Positions 23,657 to 33,763 of a DNA stretch of 64,000 nt are shown here, in pieces (position 1 is the stretch's first letter; each line of letters opens with the position of its first letter). The DNA is taken from NCBI GenBank assembly GCA_018398585.1, contig JAGTTD010000016.1, positions 25,405,212 to 25,469,211 on the forward strand. Direction: 5' to 3'. The DNA comes from Simmondsia chinensis. Its lineage: Eukaryota; Streptophyta; Magnoliopsida; Caryophyllales; Simmondsiaceae. Both the position numbers and the translations under genes were made by a program. The notes under the pieces were generated by a model that worked only from the letters and a program-made list of their open reading frames with translations, was not told the origin of the DNA and searched no databases.

Positions 23657-23886
23657 TAATATTTCAAATTAATAATAGGGAAGAAAAAGAAGCATGTGAG
23701 AAGGGAGAGACAGAGAAGCAGCATGAAATGTACAGCATGTTCTGCACATTCCCTGCATGCTACTGACTCGTTGGCATTTTCTTTCTTTTAAACGACCTCG
23801 TTTTATCCTTTTTTTTTTTTTCTCCTTTACTTAGTTATTATTACTTTATTATCATTATTATTATTATTTTCTAACTCCAATCTTAA

Positions 23887-23888
<2 letters not shown>

Positions 23889-23922
<34 letters not shown>
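23889..23922. repeat. (AT)n microsatellite
   Basis: An uninterrupted run of about 17 AT dinucleotides. Confidence 0.95.
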
Positions 23923-23925
<3 letters not shown>

Positions 23926-24142
23926 ATTTAATTGGATGATTTAAGTTGTGTCACACATGTTTCCACGTGGTTTCCTAGCTATCTCAAATCGGCATGTGTG
24001 CCACGTGTGTGCTATGCACGTGCTATCTTGTCCCATTTTCTTTTGGCGGTTGTTATCGTCCGGATAGAAATTGTTATTGACAGTTGTTAAGGACTTTACA
24101 TGTGAGCATTTAATTGCATTCCATGTTAGAGTTGGTGGCATT

Positions 24143-24300
24143 TCCTACTAATGCGGTTATAGCTCAGGGGTTTGGAGTTCGATTTTCGCTGAGGATATAC
24201 CTGTAACTTACTTGTTCATGAGGATTATGGGCCTCCTCATGGGTCGGGGTTTATTAGGGCAACTCAGGTCTCTCGTTACCAAAAAAGTTATAAGAGAGAA
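24143..24300 (+). repeat. tRNA-derived SINE
   Basis: GCGGTTATAGCTCAGGGG (box-A-like) and GGAGTTCGATTTTCGC (box-B-like) open the segment, followed by CTTACTTGTTCATGAGG, CCTCCTCATGGGTCGGGG and ACTCAGGTCTCTCGTTACC, a body seen in other plant tRNA-derived SINEs. No target duplication was resolved. Confidence 0.55.
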
Positions 24301-24642
24301 GATGCCAACGTATAAACCTACTGGACTACTCCAATTAAGGGCTACTCCACTTGTGCTTGTATGTGGACGATACTACCTAATTCTCGTATTTCCCGCTTAA
24401 TTCAAAATTCCGGCCTAGATTTGAATTTGGCGCCAAAACATTAATAGAATTGTTTGTAGTCATTTGAATTTGAATGGATTAATAAAAATCATCCAAACAA
24501 ATACTTATTAAACTCCTCCTCCTTCTCGGTTAACTCTTCCTTCCCCTTCTTATCTCTTCGACTTCATCTTCTTGCTATTTTTATAAAGTCTAATTAGGTT
24601 TAGACTTTATCGGTGGACTTTCTATATGCTAACTCCATCAGT

Positions 24643-25305
24643 TAGGGATGGAAATAGGTTAGGTTTGCTTTTATCCAAATCCAACCTACCGAAACCCCAA
24701 AAAAATTCATTTATTCCATAAATAGATAATCGAAATCCAAATCCATGGGGTAAAACTAATATTTGACCCAAATTTATAACCCATTTTAATCTAATAACAA
24801 AGTATGATATTAAAATCTAATATTAAAATATGTAATAATAATTTGCGACAGTAACTTAAAAGCAAATATTGAAACAAATTGCTACATATTTTTCATTTTT
24901 TTCATTTAGTATGTATAATATAGTAATAATACAATATTAGGCAACTGTTTGAAAAAATGTTCACCAATAATCTTTCTCATATATTTTTACATCATTGTTT
25001 TTACAAATAATATTATAGTGTAAGAAAAACTCTAAAATGTTGGTACATAAAATAAATATCGGAATTTTGTTTGTCATGTTAAAAACTCAATTATTAGTAA
25101 TTTAAAAAATTTTTCCTATGCTAAACATAATTTCGGGTAGGATTTGGCTCGGGTTTGATGTCATCCAAATCCAACACGATCCAAAATTCATTTGTTAACA
25201 ACCAAATCCAAATCTATTTACAATCCATTTTTTGCATCCAAATTCACCATAAGTGGATTGGGTTGGATGGACATCCGATAGGTTCGGGTCCAATTGTTAT
25301 CCCTA
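24643..25305. mobile_element. Non-autonomous hAT element (663 bp)
   Basis: The left end TAGGGATGGAAATAGG and the inverted right end TAGGGATAACAATTGG are hAT-type termini. CCATCAGT (24635-24642) and CCGTCAGT (25306-25313) form an 8-bp target duplication with one mismatch. Subterminal CATCCAAATCCAA repeats occur at both ends in opposite orientation. No transposase. Confidence 0.8.
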
Positions 25306-25313
25306 CCGTCAGT

Positions 25314-26160
25314 CAAGACTAAGGCCTAATAAAATTTAAAACCAGAGCAATGATGTGACTATAACAAAATAATTATGGCCACAAAATTGTCTTAGAAATA
25401 ACGATGGTGCTCTAGCAATAACAATTTTTCCTTCATAACAACATTACCGCTTCTTTTTATTATTTATATAAGAAAATTTATCACCAAGCATACTGGTGAT
25501 GATCACCAGGGCCAATGATGTCACCGCAAATCAAATCCCACTAATAGCAAAATAATCCACACCCCCTCCTTACCAACGAAATAAATGTTAAGAAAATTTA
25601 TTGTTTAAATATCCTAATGTTTAAATATTTATCAACCATATACTATAATATTCTAATATATATAATGAGTTATTTCAAACTTTCAAAATTTTGTCACTAA
25701 GGATCCTCAACTGAAATTTGGTGAAATTTTGTCAAAATTGGATCGATTTTCATGAGAGAATGTTGATGCAATATGTGATAAAGATAAAATATATAGTATT
25801 TTTAGCGAAGATTTAGTAAATTATGACAAAAAGATAGGATTATGATGAAAGCGCTTCCTCTATAACCTTAAAATTATATGTCATGTTTGCATTTTCTGAT
25901 AAAAAAAATTAGGATTTATGCTTCATTCATGTTTAATTAAATATTTGATATTTAATTTATTTTTCCTTTATTTTGTTTGTTCTATATGCCTTGTTTATAC
26001 TTATTCCTTTTGATATTTTGTTTGTCATATTATAAACCTATTAGAGTAAAATCTAGATTTAATTAAATAGCTTAATTAGATCATGGCTTTATTTTTAAAA
26101 TTATAATTTTAAATATTTTTTCTGCTGCGGCCGGTTTAGGGAAATATTTTTTTGAAATAT
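25314..26160. other. AT-rich intergenic sequence, nothing recognised
   Basis: Stops in all frames; phrases such as AGTCAAATTTTG and ATATTTATC recall the MITE interior at 15491 but boundaries cannot be drawn. Confidence 0.4.
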
Positions 26161-26189
26161 GTCCCAACAATACCTTGGGCCACTGCTAC

Positions 26190-27389
26190 CCCGCAAATTC
26201 AAGGAGGTCTCTAGATACTCAGGTCAAGCCCTCGGCTCCTTGAGCACGAGAGTTTGAATTGAGATCCATGAGTTGCTAGTTCAGTGCCAGTTGAAAGAAT
26301 GCTTCATAGATTTTGCTAACATCTGGGGCAAATTTATTCGATTAGACCCCACGACTTCTACGATGATATATGTTAACATCGCAAGGGTTCGTATTGACAC
26401 ATGTTTCCCATCAATAATCCAACAACTAGTGCAAGGGCACTTCAACGGGGGTTCTCGCTTGGTATTCGTCATAGAAGCTAACTCTAAAATGATAATAAAC
26501 TGCTCTCCAGGAGTAATTGACCTCATTGCTTCTACTAGACTTTGAAAGGAGCAGGCTACATCCTCCTGGTATGATTCAGACATCATACTTGGCATTGCCT
26601 TAAGATCACTTCCTTCAACTGGTCTCCCCTTACATATGAACTTTGTGGGTGGTATGATAGACTGTGGGGACTCGTTAATGCTCCATCCAAAATTGGTTAA
26701 TCATAACGTGAGGCCTAGCGAGCTTGGCATGGATCAATTCATCCTTCACGTTGATGGTCAGGTTATAGGTTCATGGGCCCCGGACTCCTTTTGCCCACGT
26801 CCAATCCTTCCAAGTCATCCTCCCCAGTTAGGCCCACAATCATCAACCCAGGTTGCTACTCTTCCTCTTGCCTTACCCTAGCATGGGGAAGCCCCTGGAA
26901 AAGTCTTTGGACTCTACAAACATCCAAGCCTGGAACTCTGGAAGTGATAGTGACTCTAGGTCCTCATGGCCGGAATACCCGCCAGGTTTCTCGCCCTTCG
27001 TCCTTGTTGATGAGTGGTCTTTGAGAAGTGTCCAGGTGTCAGGCACGGTGGAGTCTAATAAGGCAAGGAAGAAAAGGGGAAAGGTGGTGGCTAAATGTTA
27101 GGCCACTAAATTCAAGTCGTCAAAGAAGAGTCGGAAATGCAGATTTAAAGAACAAGCAAATCAGGACCTATATAAATTTCTGAAGGATATGTTACTCAGG
27201 AGTAGCGCAAGGAGATCGATCAAGCCTCCTTGTCAACAAAAAAAGAAGCCGACGAAGAAGGGTAAAAGGATTGTAGATGCTAATAAGCTTCTTGGTGCAA
27301 AATGTACAAGGGAGACCGAAAAGAAGCTTCGCCTGAGCTTTGATGGTGATGAATCGGCTGTGATTGAGTGCATTGCCAAGATGAACTAG
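26190..27389 (+). pseudogene. LINE ORF1 (DUF4283-type RNA-binding) pseudogene
   Basis: ORF1 proteins of plant L1-type LINEs bind the element RNA. The 26273-26545 frame contains GKFIRLDPTTSTMIYVNIARVRIDT, where the spacing of G-DP-T-ARV-ID matches DUF4283 of plant LINE ORF1. A proline/serine-rich linker follows (26750-26990). The C-terminal part (26853-27389) is open except for one TAG at 27099 and is strongly basic (RKKRGKVVAK, QQKKKPTKKGKR), ending in LSFDGDESAVIECIAKMN. A frame change occurs between the N- and C-terminal halves. A host DUF4283 gene is an alternative, but the 3' poly(A)-like tail and dispersed relatives favour a retroelement. Confidence 0.6.
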
Positions 27390-27535
27390 GGTATTGGTCG
27401 ATTTGTTTTCATTTTAACCTCAGTCCCAGTTTTGGTATACTAGATCTTTCCTTTCTCCAGGTTTATACTATCAAGAAGTGGTCGTAGTCGTTTAATCCAT
27501 ATTGATTGTTTTGCCCGTGTTTGGTCCAAATAATC

Positions 27536-27955
27536 TAGTGGCGGATTTGGACACTTAACAGTGCGGGGTCCATATTTATAAAAAAATAAAAAAAATTATA
27601 TTAGTTTTTAAAAATAATTAAATACATAATTAATTAATTAATATAATCATATAAATATGGACATGTGTGTCTGTGTATATATAGGGTAACTACAAGAAAA
27701 AAATGCATAATTAATTAACATAATCATAAAAATATGGACATATTTGTTGAAAAATAGCAGGGTAGTAGAGAGTATTTGAGGAAAAAAAGAAGCATTTAAG
27801 AAGGAAAAAGCTAAAATTGAAGGCTCAAGGGAATTGAATACATATATATACCATGTTCATAATTTTGGTACCTGTACATACCTATTTTACAAAGGTCGGG
27901 TGATAAAGTTGGGGGGTCCATGCACCCCGATTCCTATAATGTGGATCCGTTACTA
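27536..27955. repeat. Nested non-autonomous hAT element
   Basis: The left end TAGTGGCGGATTTGGAC and inverted right end TAGTAACGGATCCACAT match imperfectly. AAATAATC (27528-27535) and ATGTAATC (27956-27963) share 6 of 8 bases as a target duplication. A second inverted pair (GCGGGGTCCAT / GGGGTGCATGGACCCC) lies just inside. It interrupts the 3' tail of the LINE derivative. Confidence 0.65.
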
Positions 27956-28100
27956 ATGTAATCTTGTTTCCCCGATCTGTGATATGTTTTTTTTCTTGTC
28001 TTTTTTTGGTTCCCTGTTTTGCTATGGGTTGAATCATGTCTCGTTTGTAAGATATGCATATTGTACCGCAACTTTGTCTCTAATTACAAGGAAAAAAAAG

Positions 28101-29094
28101 GTATTTGAATATTTGTTATTTAAATGTTATATATTTAAGTGATATTGTGTAAGCAATTACTTGTAGTAAATATTAAGGTTAAAACTTCAATTTAGGATCC
28201 AGCATTCTAATTCTAGTGTTTAATTCACTTGGTCGAACTGGGAATAACAAATCCAATATTCAATTCCATGAAATTCAGTTTTACTTCAAAATTTTATGTT
28301 TTTGTGTTAACTCTACCAAGCCAGACTAAAATGAACCAAGGTCCAAAACAAGTCCAAACCACATGGATTGTAACTTAATTAAAAACTCGAAATGACCTAA
28401 TTTGAATGGCTCAACCTTAAATGGCTTGATCCAGCCCGACTTTTTGTTGAAGTCTGTTGATTTTTTTTGTTGAAATCTTATTTTAGCAAAATTACATTAA
28501 CATGAAAAAATTCCTAGAATACCCATGCGTCACATTCACATTTTTTCCTAAAAAGTCGTCTTGATTTCTGATGTAGGATGAGTAGCCAAAAAGTTTTTGG
28601 AGCAATTGGATCGCCAGAATCCCAAATATGTGGGCCAATAAACACTATTTTGCATTGTGAATTTCAAACAGCCGTAACTCTTGATCCGTAAGGAGTCATG
28701 GGACAAATTACTTTTCAAATTGAAGCTCTCGGCCGAACTATGCTAGCCCAGGTGCTTTCCCATTGGGCCTACCTATTTTTCCCAAATTCAACCTCTAAAT
28801 GTGTTTTTGGGCCATTTTCAGCTTTTGCAAATAGTATATTGGCAACTTCGTAGTATTGCATTTTGGGGTTTCTTTTAATTGTCCATGTAAATACTCTTGC
28901 GTGTAGGTTGTTTGGGACATTCAACAAATACTCAATGCAAAACCCCAATTTATTCCGAGTTGTTTTTCAACTTTGATGTGTTCAAATCGAGATATACGTA
29001 TGATGTAGGATGAAAGGATTAGCAAGGAGATAGTTTGTTTACCAATAAATAATGAAAAATTTTGAACCATTTCACATCATTATTTAGACTACAA
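28101..29094. other. Intergenic sequence, nothing firmly recognised
   Basis: The stretch 28560-28930 (AACAGCCGTAACTCTTGATCC) has a composition like untranslated parts of plant LTR elements, but no repeat partner or coding was found in this window. Confidence 0.3.
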
Positions 29095-29232
29095 ACAACA
29101 ATAACCCAGTGTCTCAGTGAGGCTCCCACAAAGGCAAGGGTTGGGGAGGGTAAGATGCTCACAACTTTATCATGGTGCTATCTTGGAAGAGGCTATTTCC
29201 AAAGGGCCTGCAACCTCTAAAAGAACCATCTT
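29095..29232 (-). repeat. Au-type SINE, minus strand
   Basis: Read as complement it gives TTAGAGGTTGCAGGCCC, GGAAATAGCCTCTTCC, CTTACCCTCCCCAACCC, GGAGCCTCACTGAGACACTGGG and a TTATTGTTGT tail. This copy keeps more of the 5' body than most others here. Confidence 0.78.
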
Positions 29233-30017
29233 CCAAATTATATTTTCAAATAAAAACAAACATGTCTAATGCAAATAGCCATTGTTCAAGTCAAGTATAG
29301 CAGTAACAATAATAAACATGCAAGCCTAGGAGCAATTCTAATACCAATAGGTGGGTTTGTCACACATACTGTTGGCCGCTAATAAACATGCAATCGTCAC
29401 ACCGTCATTTGGACTATTTTTTAAAATACATGCAATTTTTAGACTGAAAAATTATTCTACAAAGTTTATGAACTAAAAATTAATACACCAAATCTCAAAG
29501 CATAGTTAGTACAATACAGTACGGGAATTAAATGAAATTTAATACATTCATGTATTTTTCGGCTCTATACATAAAAAATTCAGTCAAAAGTTCGTTGAGT
29601 TTAAAAAATTTATATATGATTATAGTGATGTCGATAATAACTTCTTCTCAAATAATTGTAGAATGCAAATGAACGTAATTTTGTGAGCTTTGACTTCTAG
29701 TTCATATATTACTTATAATAGAGGCAGTAAGAACCATAATATATGGTAAAAGCTAATTTATAAGTCAATAATTGAAAGTTGAAGTGATGACTTTGCAAAA
29801 TATGCAATACTGATAATTTAGGTTTAAGTATGATTAATTTCAACTATTTTTGGCTTTTATTCGGGAAAACACAAATATGTATTATAAAATGTGTATTAAA
29901 CGGCTAAAAATGCGTATTTTATCATATTTATGATAATCCTTCATAAACAACCCTTTTCAAAGGAAAATTACAGATACGTGTTTAATACGCCAATTATATG
30001 CATATTTTACTAACTAT
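29233..30017. other. AT-rich intergenic sequence, nothing recognised
   Basis: No supported coding or element ends. Confidence 0.5.
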
Positions 30018-30258
30018 CGCCTCGTTTGGCTGCCCCATGAATTGAACTCCGATGGGAAGTTGCAATTCCTGGGAATTTAATTTATAAGTCAACTTTCTAA
30101 GAAGTAAATAAAACATAAAAATAGAATTTCCTTGGGTAGGGTAGTTAAAAACAAAGGAATTAGAACTTACCTAGGAGGTCAGGTAAGTTACTTTCTATGT
30201 TTTGAAAAAATTGAAAATTCCTTAACAATTTTTAGTTTTTGCTAACCAAACAAGAGCT
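30018..30258. repeat. MITE with CTYGTTTGG-type inverted ends
   Basis: GCCTCGTTTGGCTGCC on the left is imperfectly inverted at the right as GGTTAGCAAAAAC preceded by GAGCTCTTGTTT on the complement. AATTCC words recur in both arms. Noncoding; the target duplication is not clear. Confidence 0.45.
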
Positions 30259-30269
30259 CAAAACCGTAT

Positions 30270-30458
30270 TTTACATAAACAAATACAAGGGGCAAAAAAC
30301 AAGATCAAATACAGACTCCATGATCTCAAAGCTAAAGACGAAGAACCGTGAAGAACCCCAAGGATTTTTACGTGGTTTGGGCCCTAACTGGTCTTAGTCA
30401 GCAGCTCCCTATTCCTAAAGAGATCTTTACTATTAATCCAGTGATTATTACAAATTAT
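30270..30458 (-). repeat. Inverted LTR fragment abutting the left LTR
   Basis: The complement reads through the LTR middle and 3' part (GATCTCTTTAGGAATAGGG, GACTAAGACCAGTTAGGGC, ATCCTTGGGGTTCTTCACGG, ATTTGATCTTGTTTTTTGC). It matches 30690-30850 in reverse orientation. It lacks the LTR 5' part and the PBS. Confidence 0.8.
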
Positions 30459-30461
30459 TAA

Positions 30462-30901
30462 AGGTTTCAACTTCATGAGCTTGATTCGAGGTGGTTCGTG
30501 CTTGTGGCGTTCAATTTGTGGCAAGTTTCAGTTGCTGGAAGAGGTATATTGTTGGTTTTGGGTTAGATCTTCAGTTTCTAGCTTAGAATCTGAAGTTATT
30601 GTTTGTAATCTTGAGTCTAGGTATTGACTGTACTAGATTCTAGTTGTTAATGGTTCTAATTAGTAGTAATTTGTAATAATCATCACATTAATAGTAAAGA
30701 ACTCTATAAGAATAGGAAGCTGTGGACTAAGACCAATTAGGGTCCAAACCACGTAAAAATCCTTGGGGTTCTTCGTTGTTCTTCGTCTTTAGTTTTGAGA
30801 TCTTGGAATCTATATTTGATCTTTTTTTTTGCGTCTTGTATTTGTATATCTGAAGTCAAGTTTGTGAAAACTCATTAACGAGTGGTCTCAGAGCACCCAC
30901 G
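30462..30901 (+). repeat. LTR of left Copia arm
   Basis: Matches the complement of 36395-36840 along its length, from AGGTTTCAACTTCATGAGC to the PBS. The exact first base is unclear because the left side joins the inverted LTR fragment. Confidence 0.8.
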
Positions 30902-30903
30902 AG

Positions 30904-30916
30904 TGGTATTAGAGCC
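30904..30916 (+). promoter_or_regulatory. Primer-binding site of left arm
   Basis: TGGTATTAGAGCC, one base different from the initiator Met Copia consensus. Confidence 0.8.
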
Positions 30917-30964
30917 ACAATTAAAAACGCGAATCTTAAACAGCTAAACACAACATACAAAAGT

Positions 30965-33763
30965 TTACTGGTAGAAACGTCTTTGAGTTATGGAAAGTAA
31001 AGGTCCAAGCCTTGCTCATGGCTCTTGGCGTGAGTTCCGCGCTTCTGGAGGACAAGGATCAACCAAAAGGACTCAAACAAACATAGAAGGCTGGCATGGA
31101 TAAGGTAGAAAATGGTAACATCTTACTCTCTCTTAGTAACTTAGTTCTTTCTAAAGTTTCTAGTGAAGCTAGTGCTCTTGGCATGTGGAAAAAGCTAGAA
31201 AAATTATATGCTACTAAATCACTTGCTAACAAAATATTATACGGAACGGTTCTACTTCTTTTGAATGGATGAAAATAAATCCATAGAGGATGATCTGGAT
31301 GACTTTTACAGAGTTTTAGGCGACTTAGATACATTAAAAGTTGAAATATCATATGAAACTCAGGAAATAATACTTTTAGAATCTATTTCTAGTTACCTAA
31401 AATCTTTAAAAGATACCTTAAGATATAGTAGAAAGACTATATCACTGGTCAAGGTAGAAGATCCCTTAAGATCTAAAGAAGTAGAACTAAAGAAAGAAGG
31501 AAAATACTTTGGTAGCAGCAGTAGCAACCATGGTGGGAGCCTAAATGTTAGAGGAAGAACTAAAATGAGAGATTATCATAAAAAGAGAGCAAAGAGTCAC
31601 TCAAGATCTCTTTCTAGGGGTAGAAAAGATTTGTCTAGTGTCAAACGCTATGAATGTGGTAAAAATGGACACTACAGACGCTTTTGCCCTGATAAGAACA
31701 AGAACAAAGGTAGCGCTGACTATACTATTAATAATGATGAATGTGGTGAAGTTCTTGTTGCTTCTGCTGATCTTACTTATCATGAACGGGTGCTAGATTC
31801 TGGTTGCAGCTTCCATATGACTTCTAAAAAGTTTTATTTTACTGATTACATGTCTGTCAGTGGGGAAAGGTAATGCTAGGGAATAACTATGCCTGTAAGG
31901 TAGTTGATGTGGGAACTGTGAAGGTAAAAATGTATGATGGCACTAGCTTTGACCTAGAAGGGGTAAGGCATGTCCCAGAACTAAAGAGAAACCGCATTTC
32001 CTTAGGATAGCTTGATTTGAGTGGACTGAACCTGAAAGCGAGTAGGGGAGAGATGAAAGTCCATAGCGGTGTCCTAGTTGTGATGAAGGGAGTGATCAAG
32101 AATGGTTTATATGTCATGAAAGAGGAGGTAGTTTCTGATGAGGAAAATGTAGTCAAGATTGACCCTAGAGACACTACTAGCCTATGGCATAGGAGACTCA
32201 GACACATCTGTGAGAGGGGACTGCTAGAGTTGCAAAAACATTCCATTTTTGGTGCTAATTCTGTGACTTAGCTTGACTTTTGTGATTAATGTATATATGG
32301 AAAACATCATACAATTGCATTTAGCTTTAGTTCACATACAACATATGGCATTGTAGACTATGTTCATGCTAAACCTTGGGGAACTTCTAGGGTCCCAACA
32401 ATGGGTGGAGCTTCATACTTCCTGTCAATAGTTTATGACTTCTCTAGAAAAGTATGGGTTTATCTACTTAAGAACAAAAATGATGCATTTGAAACCTTTC
32501 GTAAGTGGAAAACTCTAACTGAGAACAAAATAGCAAGGAAACTTAAAGTATTAATAACATATAATGGCCTTGAGTTTGTGAACTCTGATTTTGACATGTT
32601 ATGAGCTGAAAATGGAATTAAATGACATAAAACAGCAAAAAGAACCCCCCAACAGAATGGAGTAGCTGAACGAATGAACCAGACTCTTTTAGATAGGGTT
32701 TGTTGTATGTTGTTTTCATCTAGAATGTCAAAGCAGTTTTGGGGTGAAGCTGTTAACACAGCTACCTACTTGATTAATAGGTCCCAAATTCAGCTTTGAA
32801 AATAAAGATCCGTGAAAGTGTATGGACCAGTAAAATTGTTAATTACAATAACTTGAAGGTATTTGGATGTTCAGCCGTCGCACATCAAAAAGAGGGTAAA
32901 CTTGAACCTAGGGCAGTTAAGGGCATTTTCCTAGGGTATCCTTCAGGTTTTAAGTGTTATAGATTGTGTATTAAGGAGGGTAACTGAACTATAACTATTA
33001 TAAGTAGGGATGTCATCTTGAATGAGGATGAGATGCCCTACATCAAAGAACAAAAAAGTAATAGTTCAGCAGTTAAGAAATTTGATCCTGATTATTATGA
33101 ATTTGAAGTTAATCCACCTAACCCAATGAACATAAGGATAGAACCTGAAGCTAACCTAGATGACACTGAAAATACTAAAAGAAACAATGCTGTAATTGTC
33201 CCTAATAGACAAGAAATGGAACCTAACCGGCCTGAAAACAAGGTTCAAGACTTAGAGACTTACTAACTGGCTAGGGATAGAGTGAGAAGAGAGTCTAGAG
33301 CACCTGAGAGATATGGCCCTGCTGAATGTATTGCTTATGCTTTAAATACTGCTTTAGAATATGTTGAAACTGAGCCTTTATCCTATTCTCAAGCTATCAA
33401 CAACAAGCATTCAACAAAGTGGATGAATGCTATGACTATTGAAATGGAAAGCTTGAGAAAGAACAAGACTTGGGTTTTGATTCCCAAGCCTAAGGGTAAG
33501 TAGATTATAGGTTCTAAGTGAATATTTAGGGTTAAAAAACCTAAAATCCATGAAGGTTTACCTCAGTTTACAGCCAAACTGGTAGCTAAAGGCTTTACCC
33601 AGAATAAGGGAGTTGATTACACTGAAATTTTCAGCCTATCATTAACATACCACTATCCGTGTGTGCTTGACTGCTTTCTATGATATGTTGTTGCATATGT
33701 TGTTGCATCAAATGGATGCCATCACTGCATTGTTGCATGGTGAACTAGAAGAAGAGATCCTCG
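30965..33763 (+). pseudogene. Copia gag-pol 5' half, left arm
   Basis: Gag begins around FELWKVKVQALLMALG (about 30980) and is interrupted by stops near 31085 and 31255. The zinc knuckle near 31650 reads RYECGKNGHYRRFC, so its first Cys is lost. The protease motif LDSGCSFHM is intact at about 31793. A frame change follows at 31870. The GAG-pre-integrase block LWHRRLRHIC sits at 32180. In integrase the central motif reads TYNGLEF, with the catalytic Asp replaced, while NGVAERMNQT is kept. RT starts at about 33380 (AMTIEMESLRKNKTWVL) and ends at the palindrome centre after HGELEEE. At least eight stops are present. Confidence 0.85.

Larger units (their letters stand above)
26160..28100 (+). mobile_element. 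ORF2-less LINE derivative encoding only ORF1
   Basis: ORF1-like coding runs from about 26190 to 27389 and is followed, after removing a nested hAT insertion, by about 280 bp of T-rich 3' sequence ending in AATTACAAGGAAAAAAAA (about 28100). No reverse transcriptase is present. The same ORF1 end joined to a short T-rich tail recurs at 18.0 and 61.8-62.4 kb. The 5' boundary and target duplication could not be found. Confidence 0.55.

Noticed and set aside
24143..24190. A functional tRNA gene
   Set aside because: Box A- and B-like words are present but no complete cloverleaf; downstream body matches a tRNA-derived SINE.
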